Below are positions 27,424 to 35,892 of a stretch of DNA of 64,000 nt, piece after piece. The DNA comes from Rhodococcus sp. OK519 (lineage in GTDB: Bacteria; Actinomycetota; Actinomycetes; Mycobacteriales; Mycobacteriaceae): positions 1-64,000 of the forward strand of contig NZ_QAOW01000009.1 in NCBI RefSeq assembly GCF_003051005.1. Direction: 5' to 3'. Under the pieces are notes generated by a model that worked only from the letters and a program-made list of their open reading frames with translations, was not told the origin of the DNA and ran no database searches. Position 1 is the first letter of the stretch; each line of letters begins with the position of its first letter. Both the position numbers and the translations under genes were made by a program.

Positions 27424-28803
27424 ATGCGTATCCCGCTGGCGCCGCGCGCCGCTGTGCATTCGTTCGCCCGCCGCGCCGTCGTCGTCGGATCGTCTGCGCT
27501 CCTTGTCCTCGTTCCGTTCAGCACCTCCGCGCAGGCCGAACCCGCCGCCTCCTCGGAATCCGAGATCACCCAGTTGTCGGCCGACGAACTGCCCGCCGAC
27601 CTGGTCGAAGCCATCACCCGGGACCTGAAGATCAGTCCCCAGGAATACCTGGACCGCGCCTCCCGGGCGCAGGAACTCGCGTCGTACGCCGACGACTTCC
27701 GCGCCGAACGCCCCGACGAGTTCGCGGGTGCCTGGATGGGCCTCGACGGCCATCCCGTGGTCTCGGTGACCACCCCCGAGGCTGCGCTCACCGCCGCGCG
27801 CGACGGTTATCGGACGCAGATGGCGGCCGTATCGTCGGAGAGTCTCGAGACGTCCCTCGCCGACTTCAACCGCTGGGTCACGGACCTGCCGCGCGAAATC
27901 TCGTCCCAGATCGGCCGGGCCACGGTCGACGTCCTGAACAATCAGGTCGTCGTCGACATCGCCAACAGCCCCGTCGGACGCGCCCTCGATCTGCCCACCA
28001 CGCTCGCCAATATCAAGGTGCAGGTGCAGTCGTTCGGTCCGGTGCCGGTCGCGCGTGGACCGCTGGGCGGCGACACGTACATCACGTCGGCATTCCCGCT
28101 GGCGAGCGCTCCCGAAGGCGGCATCAGCGTGTGCTCCTTCGGATTCAATGCGGTGGACCGCGGTGGCAACGCCGTCAATATCAGTGCGGGTCACTGCGAC
28201 CCCGCGCCCGGCCGCAACGCGGGGGTGTTCCTTCCGAACCGTTCCAACATCCCCGACAGCCTCGAGATCGGCCGATTCGCGCGCTCCGAGGTGGGAGACC
28301 TCGACGGCCTCGACTACTCGCTCATCCGCATCAACGACGCCGGTGTCCGTGCCGGAATGGACCGTCCCGTGGTCCGCGGTGCGGGCGGCAGCGCTCTCAC
28401 CGTCACGGGCACCGCTGTTCCGGTCGCGGGCGCGCCGATCTGCAAGTCCGGACAGACGTCGTCGTTCACGTGTGGAGTCGTAACGTCCGAACGGGTCGAG
28501 ACACTGCTCGAGGTCGCGCCCGACGACGTCCGCGTGGTGCGCGGATTCGCAGGCACCGCATGCACTCTCAAGGGCGACAGCGGTGGCGCGATCGTCACCG
28601 GCACGCTGGCCCTGGGCATCACGAGCGGATCCAACAGCACCGAGGCGCCGTCGTGCGGCGAGGCCAACCTCGTCCTCGCCATGGACGGCGGTGCGACCAA
28701 TCTCGGTATTCCGATCCGCAGCATCCTGGACTCGGCGAACGCGACCTCCGGTGGCGGTTTCGGCGCCGGATTGTCGGTGCGCGCCGGAACCGCCGAGCAC
28801 TGA
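27424..28803 (+). CDS. Secreted S1-family (trypsin-like) serine protease 1
   Basis: 459 aa. A signal peptide ending near AQA-EP (residue ~38) is followed by a ~190-residue pro-region and the protease domain. Catalytic His is in ..SAGHCDPAPG.. (about residue 258), Asp in ..LDGLDYSLIR.. (~297) and Ser in ..LKGDSGGAIVTG.. (~385). Paired cysteines flank these. It resembles alpha-lytic-type actinobacterial proteases. A paralogue follows 151 bp downstream with the same layout. Substrate unknown. Confidence 0.88.
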   Translation: MRIPLAPRAAVHSFARRAVVVGSSALLVLVPFSTSAQAEPAASSESEITQLSADELPADLVEAITRDLKISPQEYLDRASRAQELASYADDFRAERPDEFAGAWMGLDGHPVVSVTTPEAALTAARDGYRTQMAAVSSESLETSLADFNRWVTDLPREISSQIGRATVDVLNNQVVVDIANSPVGRALDLPTTLANIKVQVQSFGPVPVARGPLGGDTYITSAFPLASAPEGGISVCSFGFNAVDRGGNAVNISAGHCDPAPGRNAGVFLPNRSNIPDSLEIGRFARSEVGDLDGLDYSLIRINDAGVRAGMDRPVVRGAGGSALTVTGTAVPVAGAPICKSGQTSSFTCGVVTSERVETLLEVAPDDVRVVRGFAGTACTLKGDSGGAIVTGTLALGITSGSNSTEAPSCGEANLVLAMDGGATNLGIPIRSILDSANATSGGGFGAGLSVRAGTAEH

Positions 28804-28954
28804 CGGATTCCCCGCGCCAATCGGTCGATTCGAGTGGGCACTGCGGTCCCCTACCCATATAGTCGAAGCCGACTCGGAGCACCCGCACCGCCGGGTGTTC
28901 CTCTCTGCGCGCCTCGGGGTCCAGGGTCGCAGGGCAGACGATAGAAAGGCCCAC

Positions 28955-30283
28955 ATGCGAAGCTCGCTCGCACGTCGTGCTGTGGTTTTCGGTTCCGCAG
29001 CGCTTCTGCTCGTCACTCCTGCAGTCGCTCAGGCCTCGCCCGAGCCCGGCGCCGCCGGTGGTTCCACACCAGGTGTTTCCGATCAGGCGGCGCACCTGCC
29101 GATCGAACTGATCGATGCTCTGCAGCGGGACCTGAAGCTGTCGCCCGATCAGTACCTCCAACAGTCGGAGGCGGCTCAGAAGCTCGCCGAGTTCGCCGCG
29201 ATGGCGGGCGTGCAGTTCCCCGAGGCCTTCGGTGGCACCTGGCTCGACGCCGCCGGCACGCCTGTCGTCGGTGTCGCGGGCCCCGACGGCGCCGCGCTCC
29301 GCGACGCCGTCACCAACGCCGGATTCACCCCGACGGACGTCCAGCGCAGCAGCCAGCGCCTCGACGCCGACCGCACGGCGCTCACCGACTGGGTCGCGAC
29401 CCTGCCTCCGGAGATCGCGAAGCTCGTCCACGGCGTCACCGTCGACATCGCGAACAACTCGATCGTGGTCGGCGCGGAGAATGCCGCCGGATCGCTCGTC
29501 GATCTGCTGCCGCCCGCCCTGCGGGAAGCCGCACGGGTCATTCTCGGCCCGGCGCTCGCCCCGCTCGTTCCCACAACCACGGGCGAGGAGGTCGCGCAGT
29601 TCGGCACCGACGCCCTCCTCGGCGGCGACCCCTACGCCGCCAACGGTGGCGGGATGGGCCTGCGCTGCTCCCTCGGTTTCAATGCCGTCGATCAGGCCGG
29701 CGCGTCCGTCAACATCAGCGCGGGCCACTGCGATCCCAGCCCGGCATCCGCCGGAACCCCCTACGCATCCCAGGCCCGCGCCATGGTCGGCAACCTGACG
29801 GGCCCGGCGATCGGCACCTTCGAGAAGACCAACCTGCAGGGGCTGGACTACTCGATCATCCGGCCCACAGCCGAAGCCGCCCGCCTGCTGTCCAACAACC
29901 AGGTCCGCGTGCCCAATGCCGAGGCCCTGCGCATCAGCGGTACCGCGAATCCCGTGGTCGGCGCGCCCGCATGCAAGGCCGGCAACACCACCGGCTACAG
30001 CTGCGGCGTCGTCACGAGCGTCAACCGGAACATCAAGGTCGGCGATCGCGTCATCGACAACGGCTTCACCACCGACATGTGCGGCCTCCGCGGCGACAGC
30101 GGCGGCCCCATCGTGACCGGCACCCTCGCACTCGGCATCTCGAGTGCATCGAACGTCGGCGGAATCGGAACATGCGACGCGGCCGCCGTCGCCCAGGTCA
30201 CCGGCGGCGGACCCACGCTGTCGGCAACACCGATCAAGTCGATCCTCGGCGCCAACCCGGGACTGGCGCTGCGCACGTCGTAG
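28955..30283 (+). CDS. Secreted S1-family (trypsin-like) serine protease 2
   Basis: 442 aa from ATG 28955 with GAAAGG upstream. Signal peptide to about residue 28 (..VAQA-SPEP), pro-region, and protease domain with His in ..SAGHCDPSPA.. (~258), Asp in ..LQGLDYSIIR.. (~297) and Ser in ..LRGDSGGPIVTG.. (~381). It shares length, motif spacing and pro-region phrases (..DLKLSPDQYL.. versus ..DLKISPQEYL..) with the preceding gene, indicating tandem duplication. A perfect terminator follows at 30301. Confidence 0.88.
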   Translation: MRSSLARRAVVFGSAALLLVTPAVAQASPEPGAAGGSTPGVSDQAAHLPIELIDALQRDLKLSPDQYLQQSEAAQKLAEFAAMAGVQFPEAFGGTWLDAAGTPVVGVAGPDGAALRDAVTNAGFTPTDVQRSSQRLDADRTALTDWVATLPPEIAKLVHGVTVDIANNSIVVGAENAAGSLVDLLPPALREAARVILGPALAPLVPTTTGEEVAQFGTDALLGGDPYAANGGGMGLRCSLGFNAVDQAGASVNISAGHCDPSPASAGTPYASQARAMVGNLTGPAIGTFEKTNLQGLDYSIIRPTAEAARLLSNNQVRVPNAEALRISGTANPVVGAPACKAGNTTGYSCGVVTSVNRNIKVGDRVIDNGFTTDMCGLRGDSGGPIVTGTLALGISSASNVGGIGTCDAAAVAQVTGGGPTLSATPIKSILGANPGLALRTS

Positions 30284-30300
30284 CCGCACGCACAGAGGAG

Positions 30301-30336
30301 TAAGGGGCCCGCTTCCTCGAGGAAGCGGGCCCCTTA
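30301..30336. terminator. Perfect bidirectional terminator
   Basis: TAAGGGGCCCGCTTCC-TCGA-GGAAGCGGGCCCCTTA is a perfect 16 bp stem with a 4-base loop, lying between convergent genes and suited to stopping transcription from both sides. Confidence 0.92.
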
Positions 30337-30358
30337 CTTGTTGTGACTCTTGGCGGCG

Positions 30359-30985
30359 TCAGCCCACGGCAGGAGCCGGGGCGTTCATCGTCTGGTAGAT
30401 CTGCCAGCCGTTGTACGCCAGGACGGGGCCGGCGGCGACGATGGTGCCGACGATGCCACCGATCGGAGCGAAAGTGACCATTGCAGGAAGGCACCCCGTG
30501 GCGAATCCGATGAGGCAACCAGCCAGCGCGCCGACCACCGTGCCGACGAGGGTGCCGACCGTGACGGCGGAGTCGACGCCCTCGGCAAGCTTGTCGAGCA
30601 TCGAGAGATCGATCGGCAGCGGCGGCAGCGTCGGGCCCGCGATGTCCGCCATCGTCGCCTTCGCGGGATCGGTCTCGGGCGTCAGCGTCAACTGGCGTCC
30701 CTCGACGACCGGTGCGATCGAGAACTCGCGATCGCCGATCCGGTACGTGAGCGGCAGAGACTGGAGCACTTGACCGGCATCGTCGCGGACCTGGACGAAC
30801 TTGCCGTCCGAGGTGACGCGGAATCCGCCGGCGTCGAGGACGGTCACGACGCTGGGTCCGTCGATGTGCGCCTGGTAACCGATCTGGCTCGGTGCGGGCG
30901 TCGGATCGGCGTACGACGTGCCGGCCCCCACCCCCATCGCGGCAACTACGAGTACGGACGTCGCGGCAAATTTCTTGAGCTTCAT
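30359..30985 (-). CDS. Small exported protein with C-terminal glycine-zipper-like membrane segments, function unknown
   Basis: 208 aa from the ATG read at 30985 (MKLKKFAATSVLVVAAMGVG..), with a signal peptide ending near SYA-DP. The middle is a beta-rich soluble region (..GFRVTSDGKFVQVRDDAGQ..). The C-terminal half has small-residue-rich hydrophobic stretches (..VGTLVGTVVGALAGCLIGFATGC.. partial, ..GGIVGTIVAAGPVLAY..), like a glycine-zipper. Similar proteins are common in Mycobacteriales; role unknown. Convergent with protease 2. Confidence 0.75.
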   Translation of the reverse strand: MKLKKFAATSVLVVAAMGVGAGTSYADPTPAPSQIGYQAHIDGPSVVTVLDAGGFRVTSDGKFVQVRDDAGQVLQSLPLTYRIGDREFSIAPVVEGRQLTLTPETDPAKATMADIAGPTLPPLPIDLSMLDKLAEGVDSAVTVGTLVGTVVGALAGCLIGFATGCLPAMVTFAPIGGIVGTIVAAGPVLAYNGWQIYQTMNAPAPAVG

Positions 30986-31382
30986 AAGACGGTCATTCCA
31001 TTCTGTGGCTACCGACAGTGGCCCCCCGACCGATTTCGATCTCCCGATCACGGAAGTGACAACGCGCCCCCACCTGCGCGAACGAGGCGGAAGAACACCC
31101 AATTCCGGGCGAATCATAACTCAGGAATACGCAATTCGATCGCCGAATGAATCCATACCGTTCGATGGACAAACGTCCGAATGATGCAGTGATTCCACCC
31201 CGCCCACACGAGTTAGGACTACCTACGCGACACCAGTCACAACCGCACCACATACCGTTAACTGAATCGAGCCCGGCTCGCGAGGTTCAGCCCACCTGGC
31301 GACTCCTGCAACAACAGCTTCAAACGCCCACCGGACAACACCGCGCGGGATAAAGATGCAGGAAACCGAGCTACGCGCTATG

Positions 31383-31396
31383 TTACCGACAGGTAG
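31383..31396. promoter_or_regulatory. Operator-like TTACCGACAGGTAG, copy 1
   Basis: It matches the stronger palindrome 24 bp downstream at 12 of 14 positions and immediately precedes a TTGACA hexamer. The form suits a TetR-type repressor; operator function is inferred. Confidence 0.6.
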
Positions 31397-31400
31397 TTGA

Positions 31401-31426
31401 CACAAGTTACCGACGGGTAACTTGTG
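31401..31426. promoter_or_regulatory. Perfect palindrome CACAAGTTACC-GACG-GGTAACTTGTG
   Basis: 11 bp perfect arms and a 4 bp spacer, placed just downstream of TTGACA (31397-31402) and about 70 bp ahead of the etfD start. A bound protein would occlude the promoter. Its core TTACCGACGGGTAA repeats that at 31383. Confidence 0.75.
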
Positions 31427-31493
31427 AGCGGTTAGGATCTGTGGGCTGACCCACAGGCGGCACGTGTGCTGCCCCGAAACGAAAGGCCTCGAC

Positions 31494-34400
31494 ATGAATG
31501 CCCTGACGATTACGTTGGGCACCGTCGGCGTGCTGCTGAGCCTCGTCTGTTGGGCCTCGTTCCTCAGTGGGGCCTGGCGAATGGCGAAGACCGTGCAGAT
31601 CGGGCAGTCCGCGCCCGACCGCTGGCGCCCGTTCTTCCCGCGCTTCAAGCAGATGATCATCGAGTTCATCGCGCACACCCGGATGCAGAAGTTCCGCACC
31701 GTCGGCTGGGCGCACTGGCTCGTGATGATCGGCTTCCTCGGCGGCGCACTGCTGTGGTTCGAGGCCTACGGCCAGACCTTCGATCCGACGTTCCACTGGC
31801 CGCTGTTCGGTAACACCTGGGTGTGGCACCTGTGGGACGAGATCCTGGGTATCGGCACCGTGGTGGGCATCCTGACGCTGATCGTGATCCGTCAGCTCAA
31901 CCACCCGCGCATCCCCGAGCGGTTGTCCCGCTTCGGTGGCTCACGCTTCGGCGCTGCGTACTTCGTCGAGGTCGTCGTCCTCATCGAGGGCCTCGGCATG
32001 ATCATGGTGAAGTCCGGCCGTATCGCGATGACCGGACACTCCAACCCGTGGACCGACTTCCTCACGATGCGGATCGCGGAGTTGCTGCCGTCGAGCGCCG
32101 TCATGGTGTCGTGCTTCGCGTTCGTCAAGCTGATGTCCGGCATGATCTGGCTGTACGTGGTCGGCCGCAACATCACGTGGGGTGTCGCGTGGCACCGCTT
32201 CTCGGCATTCCCGAACATCTACTTCAAGCGTGAGGACGACGGCGACGTCGCACTGGGCGCGGCCAAGCCGATGATGTCCAAGGGCCGTGCGCTCGACATG
32301 GAGAACGTCGACCCCGACACCGACACCCTGGGTGCCGGCCGGGTCGAGGACTTCTCGTGGAAGGGCTGGCTCGACTTCACGACGTGTACCGAGTGTGGTC
32401 GCTGCCAGTCGCAGTGCCCCGCGTGGAACACCGGCAAGCCGCTCTCGCCGAAGCTGCTCATCATGTCGCTGCGCGACCACGGCTACGCCAAGGCCCCCTA
32501 CCTACTGGCCGGTGGCCGCAAGGACATGGGCGGCGAGGAGATCGGCCTGGTCGACGCCGAGGGCAACGCGAACGAGGCCGCTCTCGCGAAGATTCCGGAG
32601 GCCGCGCGCGCCGAGGCCGAGCGTCCCCTGGTCGGCGAGTCGATCGAGGGTGAACTGGGCGGCATCATCGACCCCGAGACGCTGTGGTCGTGCACCACGT
32701 GTGGCGCGTGTGTCGAGCAGTGCCCCGTCGACATCGAGCACGTCGACCACATCATCGACATGCGCCGCTACCAGGTGCTGATCGAGTCGGAGTTCCCCTC
32801 CGAGCTCGCAGGTCTGTTCAAGAACCTCGAGAACAAGGGCAACCCCTGGGGCCAGAACTCCAAGGACCGCCTCAACTGGATCAACGAGATGGACTTCGAG
32901 ATCCCGGTCTACGGCCAGGACGCGGATTCCTTCGAGGACTACGAGTACCTGTTCTGGGTCGGTTGCGCCGGCGCCTACGAGGACCGCGCGAAGAAGACCA
33001 CCAAGGCCGTCGCCGAGCTGCTCGCGACCGCAGGCGTGAAGTTCATGGTCCTGGGCGCCGACGAGACCTGTACCGGCGACTCGGCTCGCCGCGCAGGCAA
33101 CGAGTTCCTGTTCCAGCAGCTCGCGTTGCAGAACATCGAAATGCTGAACACGGTGTTCGACGGCACCCCGGACAAGAAGCGCAAGATCGTCGTCACGTGT
33201 GCGCACTGCTTCAACGCGCTCGGCAACGAGTACCCGCAGGTCGGTGGCGTCTACGAGGTGGTCCACCACACGCAGCTGCTCAACCGTCTGGTGCGGTCCA
33301 AGCAGCTCGTCCCGGTTGCCAAGCTCGAAGAGGACGTCACCTACCACGACCCGTGCTACCTGGGCCGTCACAACAAGGTGTACGACGCACCGCGTGAGCT
33401 GATGGAGGCGTCGGGCGCCAAGCTCAAGGAGATGCCGCGTCACGGCGAGCGGTCGATGTGCTGTGGTGCCGGTGGCGCTCGCATGTGGATGGAAGAGCAG
33501 CTCGGCAAGCGCATCAACGTCGATCGCGTCGACGAAGCGTTGTCCATGTCGCCGAAGAAGATCGCGACGGGCTGCCCGTTCTGCCGCGTCATGCTCACCG
33601 ACGGCGTCACCGCCCGTCAGGAGCAGGGCGAGGGTGAGGGTGTCGAGGTCGTCGACGTCGCACAGATGATGCTCGAGACCGTCACACGTCTCGATTCCGC
33701 GCAGCTCACCGCGAACCTCAAGGTCGAGCCGCGTGAGAAGGCCCCGGTCGCCGCCGCACCGGCGGCCGCGGAGGCTGTCGCCGAGGTCAAGGAAGCCGAG
33801 CGCGTCGAGGAGGTCGAGGAGGCTGCCGCTACCCCGGCCGCCCAGGCGGCCCCCGCGGGCAAGGGCCTGCAGATGAAGGGTCTGGCCAAGGCTCCGGGCG
33901 CGAAGGCTCCCGGCGGCAAGGGCCTGCAGATGAAGGGCGCCGCCAAGGCACCCGGCGCCAAGGCCGAGGCTGCCGCACCGGCCGCCGAGGCTGCTCCCGC
34001 TGCCGAAGCACCGGCCGCTCCGGTCGCCAAGGCCGGCGGACTCGGCATGAAGGGCGGGGCCAAGGCACCGGGTGGCAAGGGCCTGCAGATGAAGGGCGCC
34101 GCCAAGGCGCCCGGCGCGAAGGCTCCGGCCGCTCCGGCCGCACCCGCTGCCGAGGCTCCGGCTGCCGAAGCTGAAGCACCGGCGGCTCCCGCGGCTCCGG
34201 CGGCCAAGCCCGGCGGACTCGCGATGAAGGGTGGCGCCAAGGCACCCGGCGGCAAGGGCCTGCAGATGAAGGGCGCCGCCAAGGCTCCGGGCGCGAAGGC
34301 TGCACCGGCACCGGCGGCCGAGGCTCCGGCTGCTCCGGCTGCTCCGGCTGCTCCGGCTGCCGATGCTGCTCCGGCTGCTCCGGCTTCACCCGCCGCCGAG

Positions 34401-34673
34401 GCACCGGCACCGCCGCAGGCGAAGGCTGGCGGACTGGGCTTCAAGGCCGGCGCGAAGGCACCGGGCGCCCGCAAGGCCGCCCCCGCGCCTGCTGCACCTG
34501 CCGCACCTGCCGCCGAGCCTGAGTCGGCTCCCGAGCCCGAACAGCAGGCCGAAGCCGCACCTGCCGAGGCCCCCGCGCCGAAGCAGCAGGCGTCCACCCC
34601 GGCGCCGCCGCAGGCCAAGCCCGGCGCACTGGGCTTCAAGTCCGGCGCCAAGGCCCCGGGCCGCAAGAAGTAG
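31494..34673 (+). CDS. etfD: EtfD-type Fe-S membrane oxidoreductase (ETF:quinone route) with long repetitive tail
   Basis: 1059 aa from ATG 31494 with GAAAGG upstream. The N-terminus has about five membrane helices (NarI-like, residues 1-230). Two 4Fe-4S motifs follow: CTECGRCQSQCP near 298 and CTTCGACVEQCP near 399. Then come two CCG (heterodisulfide-reductase) domains with ..DPCYLGRHN.., ..CCGAGGARMW.. near 656 and ..TGCPFCRVML... M. tuberculosis Rv0338c (EtfD) is the same type and passes beta-oxidation electrons from EtfBA to menaquinone. From about residue 742 on is an Ala/Pro/Lys tail with eight GL-x-(M/F)K-x-x-AKAPG repeats, making it longer than the 882-aa M. tuberculosis protein. Confidence 0.92.
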   Translation: MNALTITLGTVGVLLSLVCWASFLSGAWRMAKTVQIGQSAPDRWRPFFPRFKQMIIEFIAHTRMQKFRTVGWAHWLVMIGFLGGALLWFEAYGQTFDPTFHWPLFGNTWVWHLWDEILGIGTVVGILTLIVIRQLNHPRIPERLSRFGGSRFGAAYFVEVVVLIEGLGMIMVKSGRIAMTGHSNPWTDFLTMRIAELLPSSAVMVSCFAFVKLMSGMIWLYVVGRNITWGVAWHRFSAFPNIYFKREDDGDVALGAAKPMMSKGRALDMENVDPDTDTLGAGRVEDFSWKGWLDFTTCTECGRCQSQCPAWNTGKPLSPKLLIMSLRDHGYAKAPYLLAGGRKDMGGEEIGLVDAEGNANEAALAKIPEAARAEAERPLVGESIEGELGGIIDPETLWSCTTCGACVEQCPVDIEHVDHIIDMRRYQVLIESEFPSELAGLFKNLENKGNPWGQNSKDRLNWINEMDFEIPVYGQDADSFEDYEYLFWVGCAGAYEDRAKKTTKAVAELLATAGVKFMVLGADETCTGDSARRAGNEFLFQQLALQNIEMLNTVFDGTPDKKRKIVVTCAHCFNALGNEYPQVGGVYEVVHHTQLLNRLVRSKQLVPVAKLEEDVTYHDPCYLGRHNKVYDAPRELMEASGAKLKEMPRHGERSMCCGAGGARMWMEEQLGKRINVDRVDEALSMSPKKIATGCPFCRVMLTDGVTARQEQGEGEGVEVVDVAQMMLETVTRLDSAQLTANLKVEPREKAPVAAAPAAAEAVAEVKEAERVEEVEEAAATPAAQAAPAGKGLQMKGLAKAPGAKAPGGKGLQMKGAAKAPGAKAEAAAPAAEAAPAAEAPAAPVAKAGGLGMKGGAKAPGGKGLQMKGAAKAPGAKAPAAPAAPAAEAPAAEAEAPAAPAAPAAKPGGLAMKGGAKAPGGKGLQMKGAAKAPGAKAAPAPAAEAPAAPAAPAAPAADAAPAAPASPAAEAPAPPQAKAGGLGFKAGAKAPGARKAAPAPAAPAAPAAEPESAPEPEQQAEAAPAEAPAPKQQASTPAPPQAKPGALGFKSGAKAPGRKK

Positions 34674-34684
34674 TTCCCGACGTC

Positions 34685-34714
34685 AGCGCCCCCACCGTCC
34701 GCGGTGGGGGCGCT
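34685..34714. terminator. Terminator after etfD
   Basis: AGCGCCCCCACCG-TCCG-CGGTGGGGGCGCT is a perfect 13 bp stem followed by TTT, 12 bp after the etfD stop. Confidence 0.92.
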
Positions 34715-34906
34715 TTCGTGTCCGCACCCCCCGACACCACACACCCTTTCCCCGCATCACACACGAATTCAACGCGGAAAGCCTGTGTGAACCCGGGAAA
34801 ACATGTGTGGGCTCAATCCATCCACAGGCCCGTGGTTGTCCCCAGCCTCGCTCCGGAACCGGTACGGACGCAGGTTGGTCCGTCACGACGAGGGCACGAT
34901 GCCCGG

Positions 34907-35866
34907 GTGGACTCACACATCATTCGACGCACCGAGGCACTCCAACGCGGGGCCGCCGATCATCAACTTCAAAGGCAGTGCCGGACCAGGACGTGGCGCC
35001 GGATTCGACCGGGGCGATACGCACCGGCGGCTGCATTCGATGCTCTGGACATCTTCGAGCGGCACCGACTCCGGGCCCTGGAAACCCTCCGGGCAGCGTC
35101 CACCGATGCGGTGCTCAGCCATCAGTCCGCGGCAGTCCTCCACGGCCTTGACCTCTGGAACACACCGCTGTCCATCGCACATCTGACCCGAAGCCGTCCG
35201 ACCGGCGGTCGACGCACCCGGCATCGTCATGTCCATTCCGCGATACTGCATCCTGACGAGGTCGCGGAAGTCGACGGACTCCCCGTGACGACCGTGGCTC
35301 GGACAGTGGCGGATCTGGCACGTACGCTGCCGTTCGAGCAGGCCGTCGTCGCCGGCGATCACGCGCTGCACGCGGCGGGGCTCACCTCCGAGGAGATGGC
35401 TGCCGCGGCGGACGCGATTCCGTCACATGCCGGACGTCGGCGCGTCCACCGCGTCTTCGAGCAACTCGACGGACGATCCGAATCCGTCGGCGAATCGCGC
35501 AGCCGAGTGCTGATGATCCGCGAGCAACTCCCGATGCCGGACTGCCAGCCGAACCTCTATGCGGCCGGCGGTGAGCACCTGGGGCGCGTCGACTTCCTGT
35601 TCGAGGACCTTGGTGTCGTGGGGGAGTTCGACGGGCGCGGGAAGTACGGCCGTCTCGTTCCAGAAGGACAGGTCCCCGCCGACGTCGTGTGGGCGGAGAA
35701 GAAGCGCGAGGACGCGATCCGGGGCGCGGGTTGGCAAGTCGCACGGTGGACGTGGGACGATCTCGAATTCCCCCACCTGGTGGTCCGGCGGATATATGAC
35801 GCCGTCGACCGCGCCCGGCTCTCGCCTCCACCGAGCGGACAGGTCGGACACACCCCGAAGCCGTAG
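34907..35866 (+). CDS. DUF559 / AbiEi-like protein, second copy
   Basis: 319 aa from GTG 34907; the start is chosen because the frame before it looks non-coding. The layout equals that of the gene at 3123: an N-terminal helical/wing region, ..VDGLPVTTVARTVADLAR.., and a C-terminal PD-(D/E)XK-like part with Asp in ..LGRVDFLFED.. and Glu-Phe-Asp in ..GVVGEFDGRGKYG.., then ..GAGWQVARW... No toxin partner is adjacent. Role unknown; a nuclease or DNA-binding function is inferred only from the fold pattern. Confidence 0.72.
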   Translation: MDSHIIRRTEALQRGAADHQLQRQCRTRTWRRIRPGRYAPAAAFDALDIFERHRLRALETLRAASTDAVLSHQSAAVLHGLDLWNTPLSIAHLTRSRPTGGRRTRHRHVHSAILHPDEVAEVDGLPVTTVARTVADLARTLPFEQAVVAGDHALHAAGLTSEEMAAAADAIPSHAGRRRVHRVFEQLDGRSESVGESRSRVLMIREQLPMPDCQPNLYAAGGEHLGRVDFLFEDLGVVGEFDGRGKYGRLVPEGQVPADVVWAEKKREDAIRGAGWQVARWTWDDLEFPHLVVRRIYDAVDRARLSPPPSGQVGHTPKP

Positions 35867-35892
35867 CCGGATCACGTGGGAAGAGCAACTGC

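Larger units (their letters stand above)
30986..31493. other. 508 bp intergenic region upstream of etfD
   Basis: No gene I can support. The left 390 bp show nothing definite. The right end carries two matching TTACCGAC..GGTA operators (31383-31426), a TTGACA hexamer at 31397-31402 between them, and a perfect 7 bp hairpin CTGTGGG-CTGA-CCCACAG at 31439-31456 in the presumed leader of etfD. Confidence 0.65.
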
